Positions 36,872 to 48,170 of a stretch of DNA of 64,000 bases are shown piece after piece. Positions within the stretch are counted from its first letter, which is position 1. Each line of letters opens with the position of its first letter. This DNA is from Spirodela intermedia. Taxonomy: Eukaryota; Streptophyta; Magnoliopsida; Alismatales; Araceae. Under the pieces are notes generated by a model. It was not told the origin of the DNA, did no database searches, and worked only from the letters and a program-made list of their open reading frames with translations. The stretch covers positions 1,575,501 through 1,639,500 of the forward strand of contig LR746271.1 in assembly GCA_902729315.2 (NCBI GenBank), written 5' to 3'. A program made the position numbers and the translations under genes.

Positions 36872-37921
36872 TGGCGACCTCCCCCAGACCTTCGGACTGC
36901 TCCAGGGATTAGGTCCGAAGTAGGAACGCTATCGGTTCAGTAATCCTTCAAGATCCGATTACCCACCACTAACCGTCTTTTTCAAGTCCGTCGTAAAGGG
37001 CCGACATCGGATGCCTTCTAAATATTTAAATATTTTTTTAAAAAATAAAAAACAGAATGAGTGGGAAATGGTAATTAATAATTGACATTTTTTTTCTTAA
37101 TCTCTCATCAAGATAATTATGCAGCAACAATGACCCACAGCAAGGCACATTTATGCGAGATAAATCATTTTTAAATATATATATATAACCGTTGAAATAG
37201 TGGTAAAGAAAAAATTAAATGTGATATTTTATGTCTTAAAAAGAAACGTAAGTAGGGAGAAATATGAAGATAATTTTCTCATATTTATTCAAAATAATAT
37301 TATTATCATTAAATACTAATCATGAAAAAATGGTTGTTTGCCATGAAAACATGTTGGTCACTAGAAGCATCTTTAGAGCATTATTTTACGCGTACGTCCC
37401 TACAGATTTGGGTATTCGCATAAATATTTAGAACCTCTGAATAAACGTTAAGATACCCGTTAATAATCATTTTTCAAGGATTTGACCATTCTTTTTTTTC
37501 TTTTAAATTAGTAGTCAAACCAGTGACTTTCGTACAAACCAAACACGTACTCTCCAGAGTAAACAGAATATGACCAAGGACGATGGAGCCGGTTCAGGCA
37601 ATAAAAAAGTCAAAAACATTATAGAAACCATTATTCAACAAGATTGGGAATATTTGTCAAGAACAGGAGCTGACATAAGATTATTTGTCAAGAACCAGCT
37701 GAGCTGAGCTCTCGCTATCGCATTTTCAAGCATGGGTCTTGGATTATTCCTCAAAGTCAAAGGAGATAGAAAGTCAAATTCATTACCAACACCCGACACC
37801 AAGAAAATAATACAGTTCTAATAGCAGCTGTACACGCTGTAAGGAGAATAAATAATAGGAAGATGGCTTCTGCCTCTTGGACCATGGACAGTTTCTCTGC
37901 ACTAGATAGAGAGAGAGAGAA

Positions 37922-37966
<45 letters not shown>

Positions 37967-37971
37967 GAGCG

Positions 37972-38015
<44 letters not shown>

Positions 38016-38117
38016 CATCTTGGTTGCTTCCTGAGTGCAAAGGTCGGCTGATGAGTTTTGCCCCTGTACAGAGAGATCCACAGCTGATTTGTTCAGTTGA
38101 GAGGCAAAGAACATGGT
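36872..38117. other. SAM promoter side and LCB2 3' flank
   Basis: AT-rich from about 37010 to 37500. A compound GA/(GACA)n/GA microsatellite lies at 37907-38010. No gene is seen. Confidence 0.5.
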
Positions 38118-41100
38118 TTACTCCAGCTTCTTTGTGTAGCGGTCAGGCTGTTTCTTCTCGGGTTCGACAGGGAAGTACTTAATGCCCACGAGATCTCCGA
38201 CTTTACTGATGACCTGCAAACAAAGATCATGGAAAAGATCAGAATCATACGCCGGGGACGGACTTAGCTGCCCGAGGAACGAGAATATGATGACAAATAC
38301 GAGGAACACTTCGGAGAACTCACCTCTAAACCCTTGATTAGGTCTTCCCTGGTGTGGGAGGCAGATATGCAGATGCGTGCCCGCGCCAGGAGCAGCGGGG
38401 TGGCAGGGAATGCAACAGTCACTACCGCAACCTAATAACCAGAAAGATATGATTAGAATATGATGTTTCTACAGAAGAAATCTAGGTGATGGAATAGTTT
38501 CCAAGTATAGAAAATTCTTAGGGTAGAAGAACTGATTGGGGACATGCAAGGAGGGAAGAGGAAGGATGGATGAACTCTGATATTGGTCAAGTGCATGGAG
38601 ATTGAAAGAGATCATGCATCCGAGAGCTCGTCTGTTCTTGAGAGGGCTGAGATTATGAAGGGGGAACAAAAAAAAAACAGGTTTGATGTGTACTCACATT
38701 CTGTCGGAGGCATTCCCTCGAAAAAGCTGGGATCTTTGCCGGGTTGTAGAGCATTATCGGCATGACTGGTGAGTCATTATCTCCGAGGACCTCGAACCCC
38801 ATCTTTTGAAGCTCTGATCGGAAGAAGTTGCTGTTCTCACGGATCCGGGTGAGCTTCTGAGCCCCTGAGATAATAAGAGAGAAAATAAAGATGCGTACAG
38901 GTAATTATAGGAATGGAGTTGTAGGAGGAAGAGAGAGAATCGCCTACCTCTGTTAGACCCATCCTCCCCAAGAATGACCTTCATAGAAGATATGGCCTGC
39001 TGAACCGCGGGTGCTGACATAGACGTCGCGTAGAGATGAGCCGGGCAAGTGAACTTCAAATATTGGATGATTTCCTGATATCGACGGGGGTTTAGTTGGC
39101 CACCAGGTTACATGCATGTTCACCAACTTCGCGACAGAAAACAAATTTTCTTCTAAAAATAGAAAGAAACCTTTGATGCAGCAATGTATCCTCCACAGGA
39201 ACCAAAAGACTTTGTGAAGGTCCCCATCATTATATCCACATCAGCTGTGTCAACTCCAAGGAGCTCGCAGACGCCTCTGCCCGACTTCCCAACGGCACCT
39301 ATGCTGTGCGCCTCATCCAGGTATGTGTAGGCCTGCCCAAAGGGGGAAAATAATTGATAAGAATCATATTTCAGCCGATAGGGATAAGGGTTTTCAAGAA
39401 ATCTCCACAGGGTCAGAACCTTATATTTCTTGCAAACTGCGATGATCTCTGGAAGCTTGCAGAGCTCCCCCTCCATGCTGTAAATTCCCTCAACGATGAC
39501 AATTATCTTCTTCCAAGGCCTGTGCGTTCGCGGCTGCCCATTGGCGATCTGTTCCCTCAGCACCTCCTCCAAGTGAGACGGGCCTACAGAAAATATCAAA
39601 CGAGCAATTAGATGCAAGGAGATGAGTACAAGCCGGAGCGAGGATGCCCTTCAAGCGCAGAGAAGAAACCTACTGTTGTGTTGGAAGACCCGAACTGTTG
39701 CCCCCGAACCACGAGCGCCGTTGACTATAGAGTTGTGGTTCAATGAATCGCTAATTATCAGGCCTCCCTGTCAAGCACCATGGAGAATAAGAATCTCATG
39801 TGACTCCTATGGTCTAGGGAGATATCCTCCTAGGTTCCTACTGGAAAAAAGGTCACACCTTTCCCATGATAACAGGAATGATTGCCGAATTAGTCACATA
39901 GCCCATGCCAAAAACTAGAGAAGCTGGCTTCCCGACAAATCTCGCGACTAATTCCTCCAGCTCTATGTGCAATTTAGTGGTGCCTGTGAGCCAGGAACCA
40001 TTAGCTGGAACGTAAATTGAACTACTAATTTCTTCGTCACGACACCAAAAATATACCTACCCCCGTCCACGCGCACACTGCAGGTGCTTGAAGAATATCT
40101 CTTTAAGGATTCGACAACACGCGGTGTGCAGTACTCATCCGATGCCGCAAAGCCGAGGTAGTTGTATGATCCTAGATTGAGGCATTTACTTATGTTTTCC
40201 GTGCGACTGCATGGACAATATCCTTTGAGATTAAACCCTCAATCATGCAACTCGTATGAATCATTAAAAAAATGAAAGCTATCTTGTGGTTAGAGAGAAA
40301 ATTATTCGACTGGGTCATGCAGCTCAGATTTTCAAAGGGGTATTAGCCATTATGGCATACGGATCACATCAAATGGAAGAAGATTTTTTCAACTCACTGC
40401 AATGTCTTGTTGTTGTCGTTGGAGTAGCGCTCAACAACGTCAAACCATGCATCCGGCGCGCTAGCAATAGGCCGGCCGAAACAGTCCTTGAGAGGAGAGC
40501 AAATCAGAACTTAGATCAAAGCCAAAGATTACATAGTTGAAAAATATTTTCAAGAGTACGTTCTGCGTGATAAAATAGTAATATCACATGGAAAGGAGCA
40601 CTAATTTGGTACCCGTGACCATGATTTTCTGCATTCTATCAAAAATTTCACATGATATCAGAGGCAATTTTTCTCTCGGGGTCAGCCAGTAAGAAGGGAA
40701 ATATTATTTATAAATAATTAACAAAGAGTATGTGAATCGACATTATTATGCAATCGGGGTATGAACTAAGAGCCAAATCACAACCCAAATCCAGCTCATT
40801 TCCCCCAAATCGCATCAACTAATTAATCGACTGGAATTTGTAATCTCCTCCGGAAAAAGGAAAACGGAATTGAGAAGATCTACAGAGAAACCACATATGT
40901 AGAAATCTTAATATATGGAATCTCTATTGATGCCTTACGAACCCACCGATGAACAGTGAGGGGGACAGAAGATGGGATACCTGGATGCGGAGATAGAGCC
41001 GCCGCGTGTAGAAATCTTCGAGTCCCAGGCAGATCGGGGCGTAACCCTGCTCCAGCAACATCCAATTTCCCCATTCAGGAACCGATCTAAACAGATTATG

Positions 41101-41279
41101 CGACACGCGAGGGGACACGGATTACCCGTCTCTCCCGCATTTATTACCTGGAGATCCTTAGACTTGGCATTGTGCCAATCCACGATCCTTCTGAAGAGAT
41201 CCCTCAGCTGGCCGAACGCAAACAGTAGGCCATAGCTGAAGAGGGTTGTCAGGGCGGTCAGATACGGCAGTCTCACCAT
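38118..41279 (-). CDS. LCB2: Serine palmitoyltransferase catalytic subunit LCB2
   Basis: Twelve minus-strand exons: 41279-41148, 41046-40981, 40486-40398, 40206-40061, 39983-39859, 39767-39674, 39583-39420, 39332-39171, 39074-38948, 38864-38698, 38431-38324 and 38213-38118 (1476 nt, 491 aa; plant LCB2 is about 489). With LCB1 in the ER it condenses serine and palmitoyl-CoA, the first step of sphingolipid synthesis. An N-terminal hydrophobic segment ([17 protein letters not shown]) is the membrane anchor. The PLP-binding motif [13 protein letters not shown] places the Schiff-base Lys at residue 313. Other alpha-oxoamine synthase motifs are [41 protein letters not shown] and [10 protein letters not shown]. 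All junctions are GT-AG and in phase. The start is the ATG before VRLPYLTAL; the upstream extension lacks an ATG. Confidence 0.97.
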
Positions 41280-42395
41280 CTTTCCCCCAGGCACCCGATT
41301 CACCGACGCCGCTATGAATCTCACCCGAAGAGGACAGCCTTGTGGAAGGGAGAAGTCTTCCGATGGAAGGGGTGTGTACGTGAATTGGCAGGGCCTCTAT
41401 AAGCTCATCTTCGAGGACGGACTTTCTCGTACCGTGGGCAAAGAACCAGAGGAAGAAGGGCCCAAAGATTGAGAACCAAGGAGACGGCCTTGAGTCTTCC
41501 CAGAAACCGGTCCACCGCAGGGAAGAAAACGGCGCCGGCGGACGACCGGGACGAGGACCTCCCTCCCCCTCTCTCCCTCTGTGTGTGTCTCTCTCCCCCC
41601 CTCTCTCCTCCCTGAGAAATCTCTTCGCAGATTCAATTTGGGAATTGAATGGAGGGGTATTTTGGGTATATCAGAAGAAGTTCCCCTGATTTGGATCTGC
41701 GAGGGATGGTAAAGCAAGGGAGCCTTGACCACTTTCCCCTAACAGGATAATGGTCTTCGCGGCCCATTATCTCGCGACCAGCTTAGGCTCATTATTAGGT
41801 ACTCTCTCCCAGCGTGGGCTGTGGAAATTGGGCCCCATTTTAGGTGGCTCTCTAACTCTCCCACATGGGCTGCTTTGGGGCAGTTGGGCCCGCTAGAACA
41901 TGAGCAAGATCCCTACCGACTCAGGAAGACAACAAGCAAATCAATTGGGCCCGGGTTAGGTTCGTCATCGGAGGGCCCACTTAGTAACTAATCCTATGAA
42001 GATAATACTAATCGGCCCAAATAGATGGCCTGGCCGGCAGTCCTTATGTGGGTACTCCTATGAATAATTTAATAATGCATAATAATATATAATTTAAATA
42101 ACCATAATTTTTTAAAGTAGAAATATTTTGAATATTTGAAATTTATTTTGGTCGTTGAAATGACAGGGACGAGAGCTAGATTTGATCTCGATCGTTGACT
42201 ACCGAATTAAAGCTGTGGTCTCCGTATTAGATGAAACTCCGACCGTCCGATCTCATATAAAGCAGCCATCCCCTCTCTCTCTCTCTCAAGAGGCAGAGAA
42301 GCAGTGGAGAGTTGGGTGCTGGGGTAGAAAAGAAAATAAGGGAACAAAAGAGGGATTCACACGTAAGAAGACCACCGCCGCAGTTTTGGCCTCTT
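41280..42395. promoter_or_regulatory. LCB2 promoter with Site II cluster; JAZ-A 3' flank
   Basis: The LCB2 leader includes a CT tract (about 41568-41610). At 41757-42030 there are at least eight TGGGCY/RGCCCA elements (GGCCCAT, GTGGGCT, TTGGGCCCC, ATGGGCT, TTGGGCCCG, AATTGGGCCCGGG, GGGCCCAC, CGGCCCAAA). Such clusters mark promoters of constitutive plant genes. No other gene is seen. Confidence 0.55.
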
Positions 42396-43544
42396 TTAAA
42401 CACGGCCCCTGCCGCTGCCGGCGCCGCCGTTGCCGCGGCCGGCGAAGTCCACCGTAGACGTAGAAAAGTAAGGGCTACCTGCGAAGGAGGCTCTTGCCGT
42501 CAGCCTGCGGGACATCATAATCCATGCTCAGATTGCGGAACACCAGAAGCCTCCTTATTAATCAGTCAAATACTCGGCACATGGTCAACCTTACATCCGG
42601 CCCACCAAGATTTTCTAAACATAGCAACCTACGGCTAGCTGAGCTGCAGATCGACCCCAGTTAGAGAACGAGAATGAGAGAGAGAGAGAAGATATATTGG
42701 GTGAGAGAAGGAGAGAGAAAGACATTGAGTAAGAGAGAGAGAGAGATTCACCTCTCCTGGCGCTTCCGGAGGAACCGCTGCAGAGATTTCCTCCTTGCTA
42801 ATGGAATATCTGAGAGAGAAGAGAGAAGATGAAGGGCAAATGTTGTTACAATGGAGAGAGAAAGTTCATCACCACATAACGAAGAGACCGTAACTAGGCC
42901 TGATAATATTTACCAACGATCATCTCGAAAGAGTTGACTTGGGGCTCACCACCTCCGGGGATATTATTCCGTGGGAGGGTCAGCACTCGTGACAGGTTCT
43001 TCCCGCGGCCGCCGCGTCCGGCGCTTGTCGACTCCGCCCACCGGATGATTTCTTCGGCCTGAGAAAATCAAGCGGAGATGGTTAGGAAGAAGAAGACGGG
43101 AGAGGAAGAGAAGTCGGAGGAGACGGCGATGGAGTCAGAGCTCACGATATCCCCGCGAAGGTAGAAGACGTTGACTTTCCCGTCGTAGAAGATCGTCAGT
43201 GGAGCCGCGGAGACATGACAGCCGTCCCCAGGAGATCTAAAGGAGCAGAGTTGTTCGCGGAATATCAGTTTTTCCCGAAGAGGAAGGACATTGCTTGGAG
43301 AGTGGGGGATCGAGCCGCAGTACCTCGGAGACGGATCGGCCAACGGCAACGACGACTGAGGCCGCCGCCCGAAGAGTTCGACGGTGGGTGTCGGAGAAAC
43401 TGGGCTAGAGTATCTCACCCCGAACCTGGGAGATCCGACGGCGCCGCCTTCGCCGCCGGAGCTCATCACCATCCTCAGAACCTGCGGGTCTAGCTTCGAC
43501 ATGGCTCTCTGAATGTCTGAAGAATTTCCGTGGAGAATGTAAGC

Positions 43545-43588
<44 letters not shown>

Positions 43589-43717
43589 GAAAGTGACAGA
43601 GACAGAGAGGTTGCATATTTGCAGATGGCGATCACCTCGGACGGAGCTCGTCTGCCGCCGGAGGACACCGCCGCCCTTCTTCTCTCCATGGATGTCAATC
43701 TCCGCCGCCTGCAACAT
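42396..43717 (-). CDS. JAZ10-like: Jasmonate ZIM-domain repressor, JAZ10/TIFY9 type (copy A)
   Basis: Six minus-strand exons: 43717-43636, 43516-43324, 43236-43146, 43058-42914, 42809-42752 and 42504-42396 (678 nt, 225 aa). JAZ proteins hold MYC transcription factors inactive until jasmonoyl-isoleucine bridges them to the COI1 ubiquitin ligase. The sequence shows the N-terminal cryptic MYC-interaction region (RDIQRAMSKLDPQVLRMV) that marks JAZ10. The TIFY domain follows (LTIFYDGKVNVFYLRGD then AEEIIRWAE), and then the Jas motif DIPLARRKSLQRFLRKRQER, completed by LTARASFAGSPY from the last exon. The tail is an unusual Gly/Arg/Ala run ending GRGRV. The degron reads IPLARR, near the canonical LPIARR. 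Intron 1 contains a GACA/GA microsatellite (43538-43612). The ATG at 43717 is the first in frame. Confidence 0.92.
42505..42751 (-). promoter_or_regulatory. Jas intron of JAZ-A: retention gives truncated repressor
   Basis: The intron splits the Jas motif after RKRQE-R. Read through unspliced, the sequence is GAG AGG TGA, so translation would stop straight after ...RKRQER and lose the C-terminal part (LTARASFAGSPY). In known JAZ10 genes this form is resistant to hormone-triggered turnover. Whether retention occurs here is inferred. Confidence 0.7.
42671..42750 (+). repeat. GA-rich tract inside JAZ-A Jas intron
   Basis: Imperfect GAGAGA runs with ATATTGGGTGAGAG and ACATTGAGTAAGAG spacers. On the transcript this is a CT-rich stretch just downstream of the 5' splice site. 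Confidence 0.7.
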
Positions 43718-45316
43718 GGCCTCCTTCACCCTCTTCTCCTTCTCCCCTGGTGGGTTATCCCTCACTCCTCTCCTCTTCCGTTTCTCTGATATCGCCGTAG
43801 AATTCCTTTCACGTCAAGCGAGAGAGAAGGGGAGAGAGAGATATAGAGAAAGCGAGAGAGAGAGAGAGAAAGAGAGAGATAGAGAAAGCGAGACACATAG
43901 AGAGAGGTAGAGAAAGCGAGACACAGAGAGAGAGATAGAGATAGATAGAGATAGAGAGAGAGAGAGAGAGGGGGAACCCGGGGGGGGGGGTTCCACAGCG
44001 TGCTCAGATGCGGCGCCGCACGGGGAAAACGTCGCCGCCGGACTTGCTGGTGAGGACGGCGTGCGGCCATTAACGGGGACGCCGCTGATTGAGGGGGATG
44101 GATGGTAATTGAAATCAGCGGGATGGATGGTAATTGAAGTCACGGAAGCGTCGTGTGGCGGATGCAACCTGGAAAACGTGCGGAAAATGTAAATGCTCCC
44201 AGAAACGACTTTAGAATAGTGGCGGGACGACACGTGTAACCACGTGATTCTCGACCCTTTGCCGACATCATTATTTGTCCACTGAGCCGACAGCGGGCAA
44301 GCGGTCCATTAAATGCCACGCCTTCCTTCGCAGGTTTTCAGTTCGGCCACGTCAATAATCCGATTTACCTCTCAATATTATATATATTTTAAATATTTCC
44401 CTTTCATGACGTAAGGGATGCGTGTCGGTCAATTTTCTTCGCCTATTTATAATTAAAATGGGTATTTTTGATAAATGCGTGAAGACCCGCTAATTTTCGG
44501 GGAAAGGAGAAAAAGTCAAATATCGAAAAAGAATAATATAATGAGATTTTAGAGGTATAATTAAATATAAAAATCGAGGTCTCGGCTAAGCGCGCCCCCC
44601 TCCCCACCTTCCCATTTAGAAGCGTTGACCACAAGGAATCTAGGGCCCAATCAAGGAGCTGTTGCTGCCGTGGAGTTAGGCGGTTAGGTGTGCCATCCTT
44701 TTTTTTTTTTGCGGAGTTAATTTTTTTCTCGTTGGTTTATTAACCCGTAATTACCAGCTAATTGAGCTCACGTTTTTAATTATCTGCTGATTGTTCTTCG
44801 TTATATAATCAATATCGTGATGTTATACGATTCATGTGTTCTTAGAGTCATTAAATAGTAATTAATACGTAAAAGTATTGGTAGTTGGATGACGGCGGAG
44901 GCGGGGCAAGCGTGATCTTAAAAACACGTGTTTTCAAAGAGACGAGGACGTCCACTTAATCTACCACCCGCGCTCTGTCTGTACTCTTCGTGGACAATGG
45001 TTTATGGTCAAACCTGGACGGGTTAGAAGGCCAAGTCAATGTTTCGCCCCAAAAGGAGTCAACATTAGACACATGAAACCTTGAGAGGATATCGCTCCGG
45101 CACGTGCGAAATGATCTACAAGAAAAGAAGGCAACAATGGAGGAAAGCCAGGGGTTGTCGTGTCGCCGTCCGCAACGGCCAAACGCATAGCAGGAGTTCA
45201 CTAAGTCGCCGACGACTGTCGCTGCCATAGTACTGCGCTGCCCCTGTGGAACCGTCGCCTGCGCTGTCCGAGTTACAGAGCTTGCTTTATCGTCTCGGTT
45301 ACGCTGCCGTGTCTGG
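43718..45316. promoter_or_regulatory. JAZ-A promoter / JAZ-B 3' flank
   Basis: Contains GA-rich leader repeats at 43814-43972 and then unique sequence. Two CACGTG G-boxes lie at 44231-44236 and 44241-44246, exactly 10 bp apart, about 515 bp upstream of the JAZ-A ATG. A third sits in a palindrome at 44931-44944. G-boxes bind MYC2-type factors, the targets of JAZ repressors, which suits the known feedback loop. No coding region is seen. Confidence 0.6.
44931..44944. promoter_or_regulatory. 14-bp palindrome with G-box core
   Basis: AAAACACGTGTTTT is a perfect palindrome about 1.2 kb upstream of the JAZ-A start. It is a plausible bHLH binding site. Confidence 0.5.
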
Positions 45317-46543
45317 TCAGCAGGAATCAGTGGTAGTGATGGGCTTGCGGTACGGGGAGGACGACGCTAGCCTGTGGAAATGGCAGGGAAGGATTCAGAA
45401 CCGTGGCCGCCCGATCTAACGTGAAAGCCGCTGTGCTAGAAGCCCGGCCATGTAAGGTTCGTGACGCCTCGGCGGTGATGTAAACAGGAAAAGGGAAACT
45501 GGCGAGCGAATCCATATTTGGAGTAGGGAGGCGGCGAGGGAGTGATGATCAGGGAGGCGGTTCCTACCTTTCTTTTCTCTTCTCCAAGAACCTGTAGAGG
45601 GACTTGCTCCTCATGATAGGCAGATCTGGAGATGGACAAAACCAAGATAATAGAACCTGTAAGCGGATGGACGATTCATGGGAGGATCTTCCTAGTCGTG
45701 GATTGAAATAAACATGAAAAAATCACGGTCGAATGGGAAGAAATCTGGAAGAGAATTTGTAAAAGCTCACCTAGTCGGTTGCCGCTGGCTGGAGTTCCTT
45801 TTGGGGGTCCATCTGATCTCTTGGCGGTCAGAGACTCCACCATCTTTATAACTGCCCCCGCCTGAAATCACGACGAAGTGAGCGGTCGTGCTTGATAATC
45901 CGTACAGACTCTTAAATTCGAAGAGAGGACGAGTGAATGCAGTCGTGTGGAGCCGAACCTTGTCGTGAGTAATATTAACAGCGGTCACGGTACCATTGTA
46001 GAAGATCGTGAGCGTAGACAGGTCAGGGAGACCAGTCGAATCAGATCTGTACATAAACAGAAGCTCCTGGGATTAACTTGCTGGCCAGACGAACAGAAAC
46101 GAGACCTGCATCTCAACCCGAGTCCTCTACCATAGAAATCGAGAAGAGAAGACGGATCAGTCAGTCACCTGGAATTGGGATCGAAGACGGGGAGCGGCGA
46201 TGGCAACCTCCCTGCCGCAGCACAGAACGATGGATCTGACGAGACGTGGGAGTTCCCCTGGCGCCGCGAGTCGACATCCCTGGCCTCTCCGGACGCCATG
46301 ACCGTCTTCAAGAGCTGCGGACTGATCTTCGACACAACGCTTTGAATGCCTGCAGATTTCGCGACACACGACCACAGAAGGAAAACATCATCTCCCATTC
46401 CAGAAGATCGATTCCACAGTAGCATCAGGCACCGGGACGCAGCACAAAAAACACGAGAAATCAAACAAACCTCGGCACGAGGTTCCGGCGCGTGACCTCC
46501 TCTTCATCCTGAAGAAATCAATCTCATCGTGTGACCTCTCCAT
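45317..46543 (-). CDS. JAZ10-like: Jasmonate ZIM-domain repressor, JAZ10/TIFY9 type (copy B)
   Basis: Six minus-strand exons: 46543-46471, 46349-46169, 46046-45959, 45861-45771, 45625-45568 and 45371-45317 (546 nt, 181 aa). It has the same exon plan as copy A, with an identical 58-nt Jas exon, so the two are tandem duplicates. Domains: N-terminal EIDFFRMKRR, the cryptic MYC-interaction region GIQSVVSKISPQLLKTVM, TIFY (LTIFYNGTVTAVNITHDK then AGAVIKMVES), and Jas DLPIMRSKSLYRFLEKRKER joined to LASSSPY. The degron LPIMRS departs from LPIARR at two positions, which may weaken COI1 binding. The N-terminus is shorter than in copy A, and the protein as a whole is 44 residues shorter. The role is JA repression by family; regulatory divergence from copy A is inferred. 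Confidence 0.92.
45372..45567 (-). promoter_or_regulatory. Jas intron of JAZ-B: retention gives truncated repressor
   Basis: It splits Jas at the same residue as in copy A. Unspliced, the frame reads GAA AGG TAG and stops right after RKER. Both duplicates thus keep the arrangement through different stop codons (TGA versus TAG). Confidence 0.7.
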
Positions 46544-47636
46544 TTCCCGGACCTCTCTACCTCGTTCTGACACTCCCCACCTGTCTCCTCGGCATTTAAA
46601 ACCAGGGGGACTCCCCATGAGGGGAGAGAGACCCTCTGCCAAGGGAATCAACCAATTTCGGCGGGGCAATCGGCACGAGCGTAAATACAGTTACCATAAT
46701 ACCCTTGATTTTTTGCGATCAGTTATCAACACCCGTGGTATATAATTGTCATTTTCGGGAATACTTGGTGGGCAATCCAAGGCAACGTGCAAAAAAGCGT
46801 GTTGCCGTGAAGAACTTTTCCACGCGGCGGTGCAGTCGACATACGTTCGCACGGTTGGATCCAACGGTCATGGAAGGCCCCCATGGACGGCCAGATTCAG
46901 TCAGAGATCCCCGCCCACTGGATCGAGTGCTGAACACTCTCATCTACTCCGCTGATTTATTAGTCTGTATTTATTATTTTTAATAGCCGACTCTCTGCCA
47001 TTTTCATAAATATATAAAAAATATACTTGGACCGAGTAATGCTCGACCGTTGACCTTAAATGTTTGACTTTCTTGTTTCTACCCCCACCTTATTTACGGC
47101 CCAATATAAGACCTCATTTTTCATTTATATGTCGGTAATTCCATTTTATTATTTTGTGGATGCCGAATAATAATTAATTATTATTCGGCATCCACAATCG
47201 CGTGGGGCCCATAGCCGTTTGACAAAATTAACAGGTGCACGCCTTCCGCGTGCTGTTTGACAGAAGTAATAGTACTATCCCATTATGCTCCCTAAGGAAA
47301 TAATTTATATCCCAAATACCCGATAATGTAAAATATTGAAATTACAACAGGAGGAGATTGATTTTAAAAGGGTTTACATTTTTTAAATAAGTAAAAAATA
47401 GATGGTTTTATGTTGGATTTTAAAAATATTTTTTATACCCTTATAGAAATAGCGGTCCTGGTGGATGGTTGGGTCCGGTTTCGGCCCAGTGGACCCGATA
47501 GGAGATCCAAATAGAGGGCCCTTCGGACAAGGCGGCCGAGGTGAGTGAGGAAAATATTGAAGGAAGAGGTTCTTTCGTCCTCAACCGTTGTCTTCGTCCT
47601 CTCCCAAAACCTCGGAACCAGAACCCTAGCCCCGCC
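46544..47636. promoter_or_regulatory. Divergent promoter region of JAZ-B and CHZ gene
   Basis: About 1.1 kb lies between the two ATGs. It holds a T/G-box-type AACGTG near 46784, TTGAC W-box cores around 47050-47070, the 44-bp palindrome, and near the plus-strand gene GGCCCA/GGGCCC motifs (47483-47523). An ACCCTAG telo-like word precedes the CHZ ATG. No ORF here is family-like. Confidence 0.5.
47154..47197. repeat. 44-bp perfect palindrome
   Basis: Two 22-bp arms meet with no loop at 47175/47176. The arm reads TTGTGGATGCCG then AATAATAATT. All 22 pairs are complementary. Confidence 0.97.
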
Positions 47637-48170
47637 ATGGCCGACACGAAGGGGGAGGAGTTCCTAGACGCCGGGCAGCTGACGAAAAGGAAGCCTGAAG
47701 CGGAGGCTGCGGCCGATGTGCCGGCAGAAGTCGAGGTGAAGAAGCGGAAGCCAGGGAGTTCCCCCGATCGGCTTCATGAAGCTTGGGGAGGAGAAGAAAA
47801 TGAGGAAGACAAGCGTTCTCCAATCGAATCCAACGGGAAATCCGCCGCCCCCTCGGTCGACAAGGGTAAGGGTGTGGTGGCTGCGGTGGATAAAGGGAAG
47901 GGCAAGATGGTGGTAGAGGAAGCGGAAGAGGAGGAGAACGGGGGCGACAACGACGATAGCGACGATGACGGTAGTGACGATGACAGCGGGGAGGTCGTCT
48001 TGGGGGAGGATTATGCAAGCGACTTCTCAGATGATCCGCTTGCCGAGGTGGATTTATCGAACATTCTCCCTTCGAGGACTCGGCGGCGGGAGCCTCCGCT
48101 GCCAGGTGCCTATCTCGTAAACGACGGGGACGAGGAAGAAGAAGAAGACGACGAGGATGTTTCTGATTGA
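47637..48170 (+). CDS. Acidic CHZ-domain histone chaperone
   Basis: A single exon of 178 codons starts at MADTKGEEFLDAGQLTKRK. The body is basic-acidic low complexity with two KKRKP-type nuclear signals, VDKGKG repeats and long Asp/Glu runs. Near the C-terminus the segment SDDPLAEVDLSNILPSRTRRR matches the CHZ motif (L-E-D-SNI-...-RTR) of Chz1-type chaperones, which bind H2A.Z-H2B dimers. The tail returns to poly-acid ending DVSD. By family it would escort histone variants in the nucleus. The motif is short, so the call is moderately firm. The ATG at 47637 is the first in frame with a good AGCCCCGCC context. A downstream 3'-UTR intron is possible. Confidence 0.7.
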   Translation: MADTKGEEFLDAGQLTKRKPEAEAAADVPAEVEVKKRKPGSSPDRLHEAWGGEENEEDKRSPIESNGKSAAPSVDKGKGVVAAVDKGKGKMVVEEAEEEENGGDNDDSDDDGSDDDSGEVVLGEDYASDFSDDPLAEVDLSNILPSRTRRREPPLPGAYLVNDGDEEEEEDDEDVSD

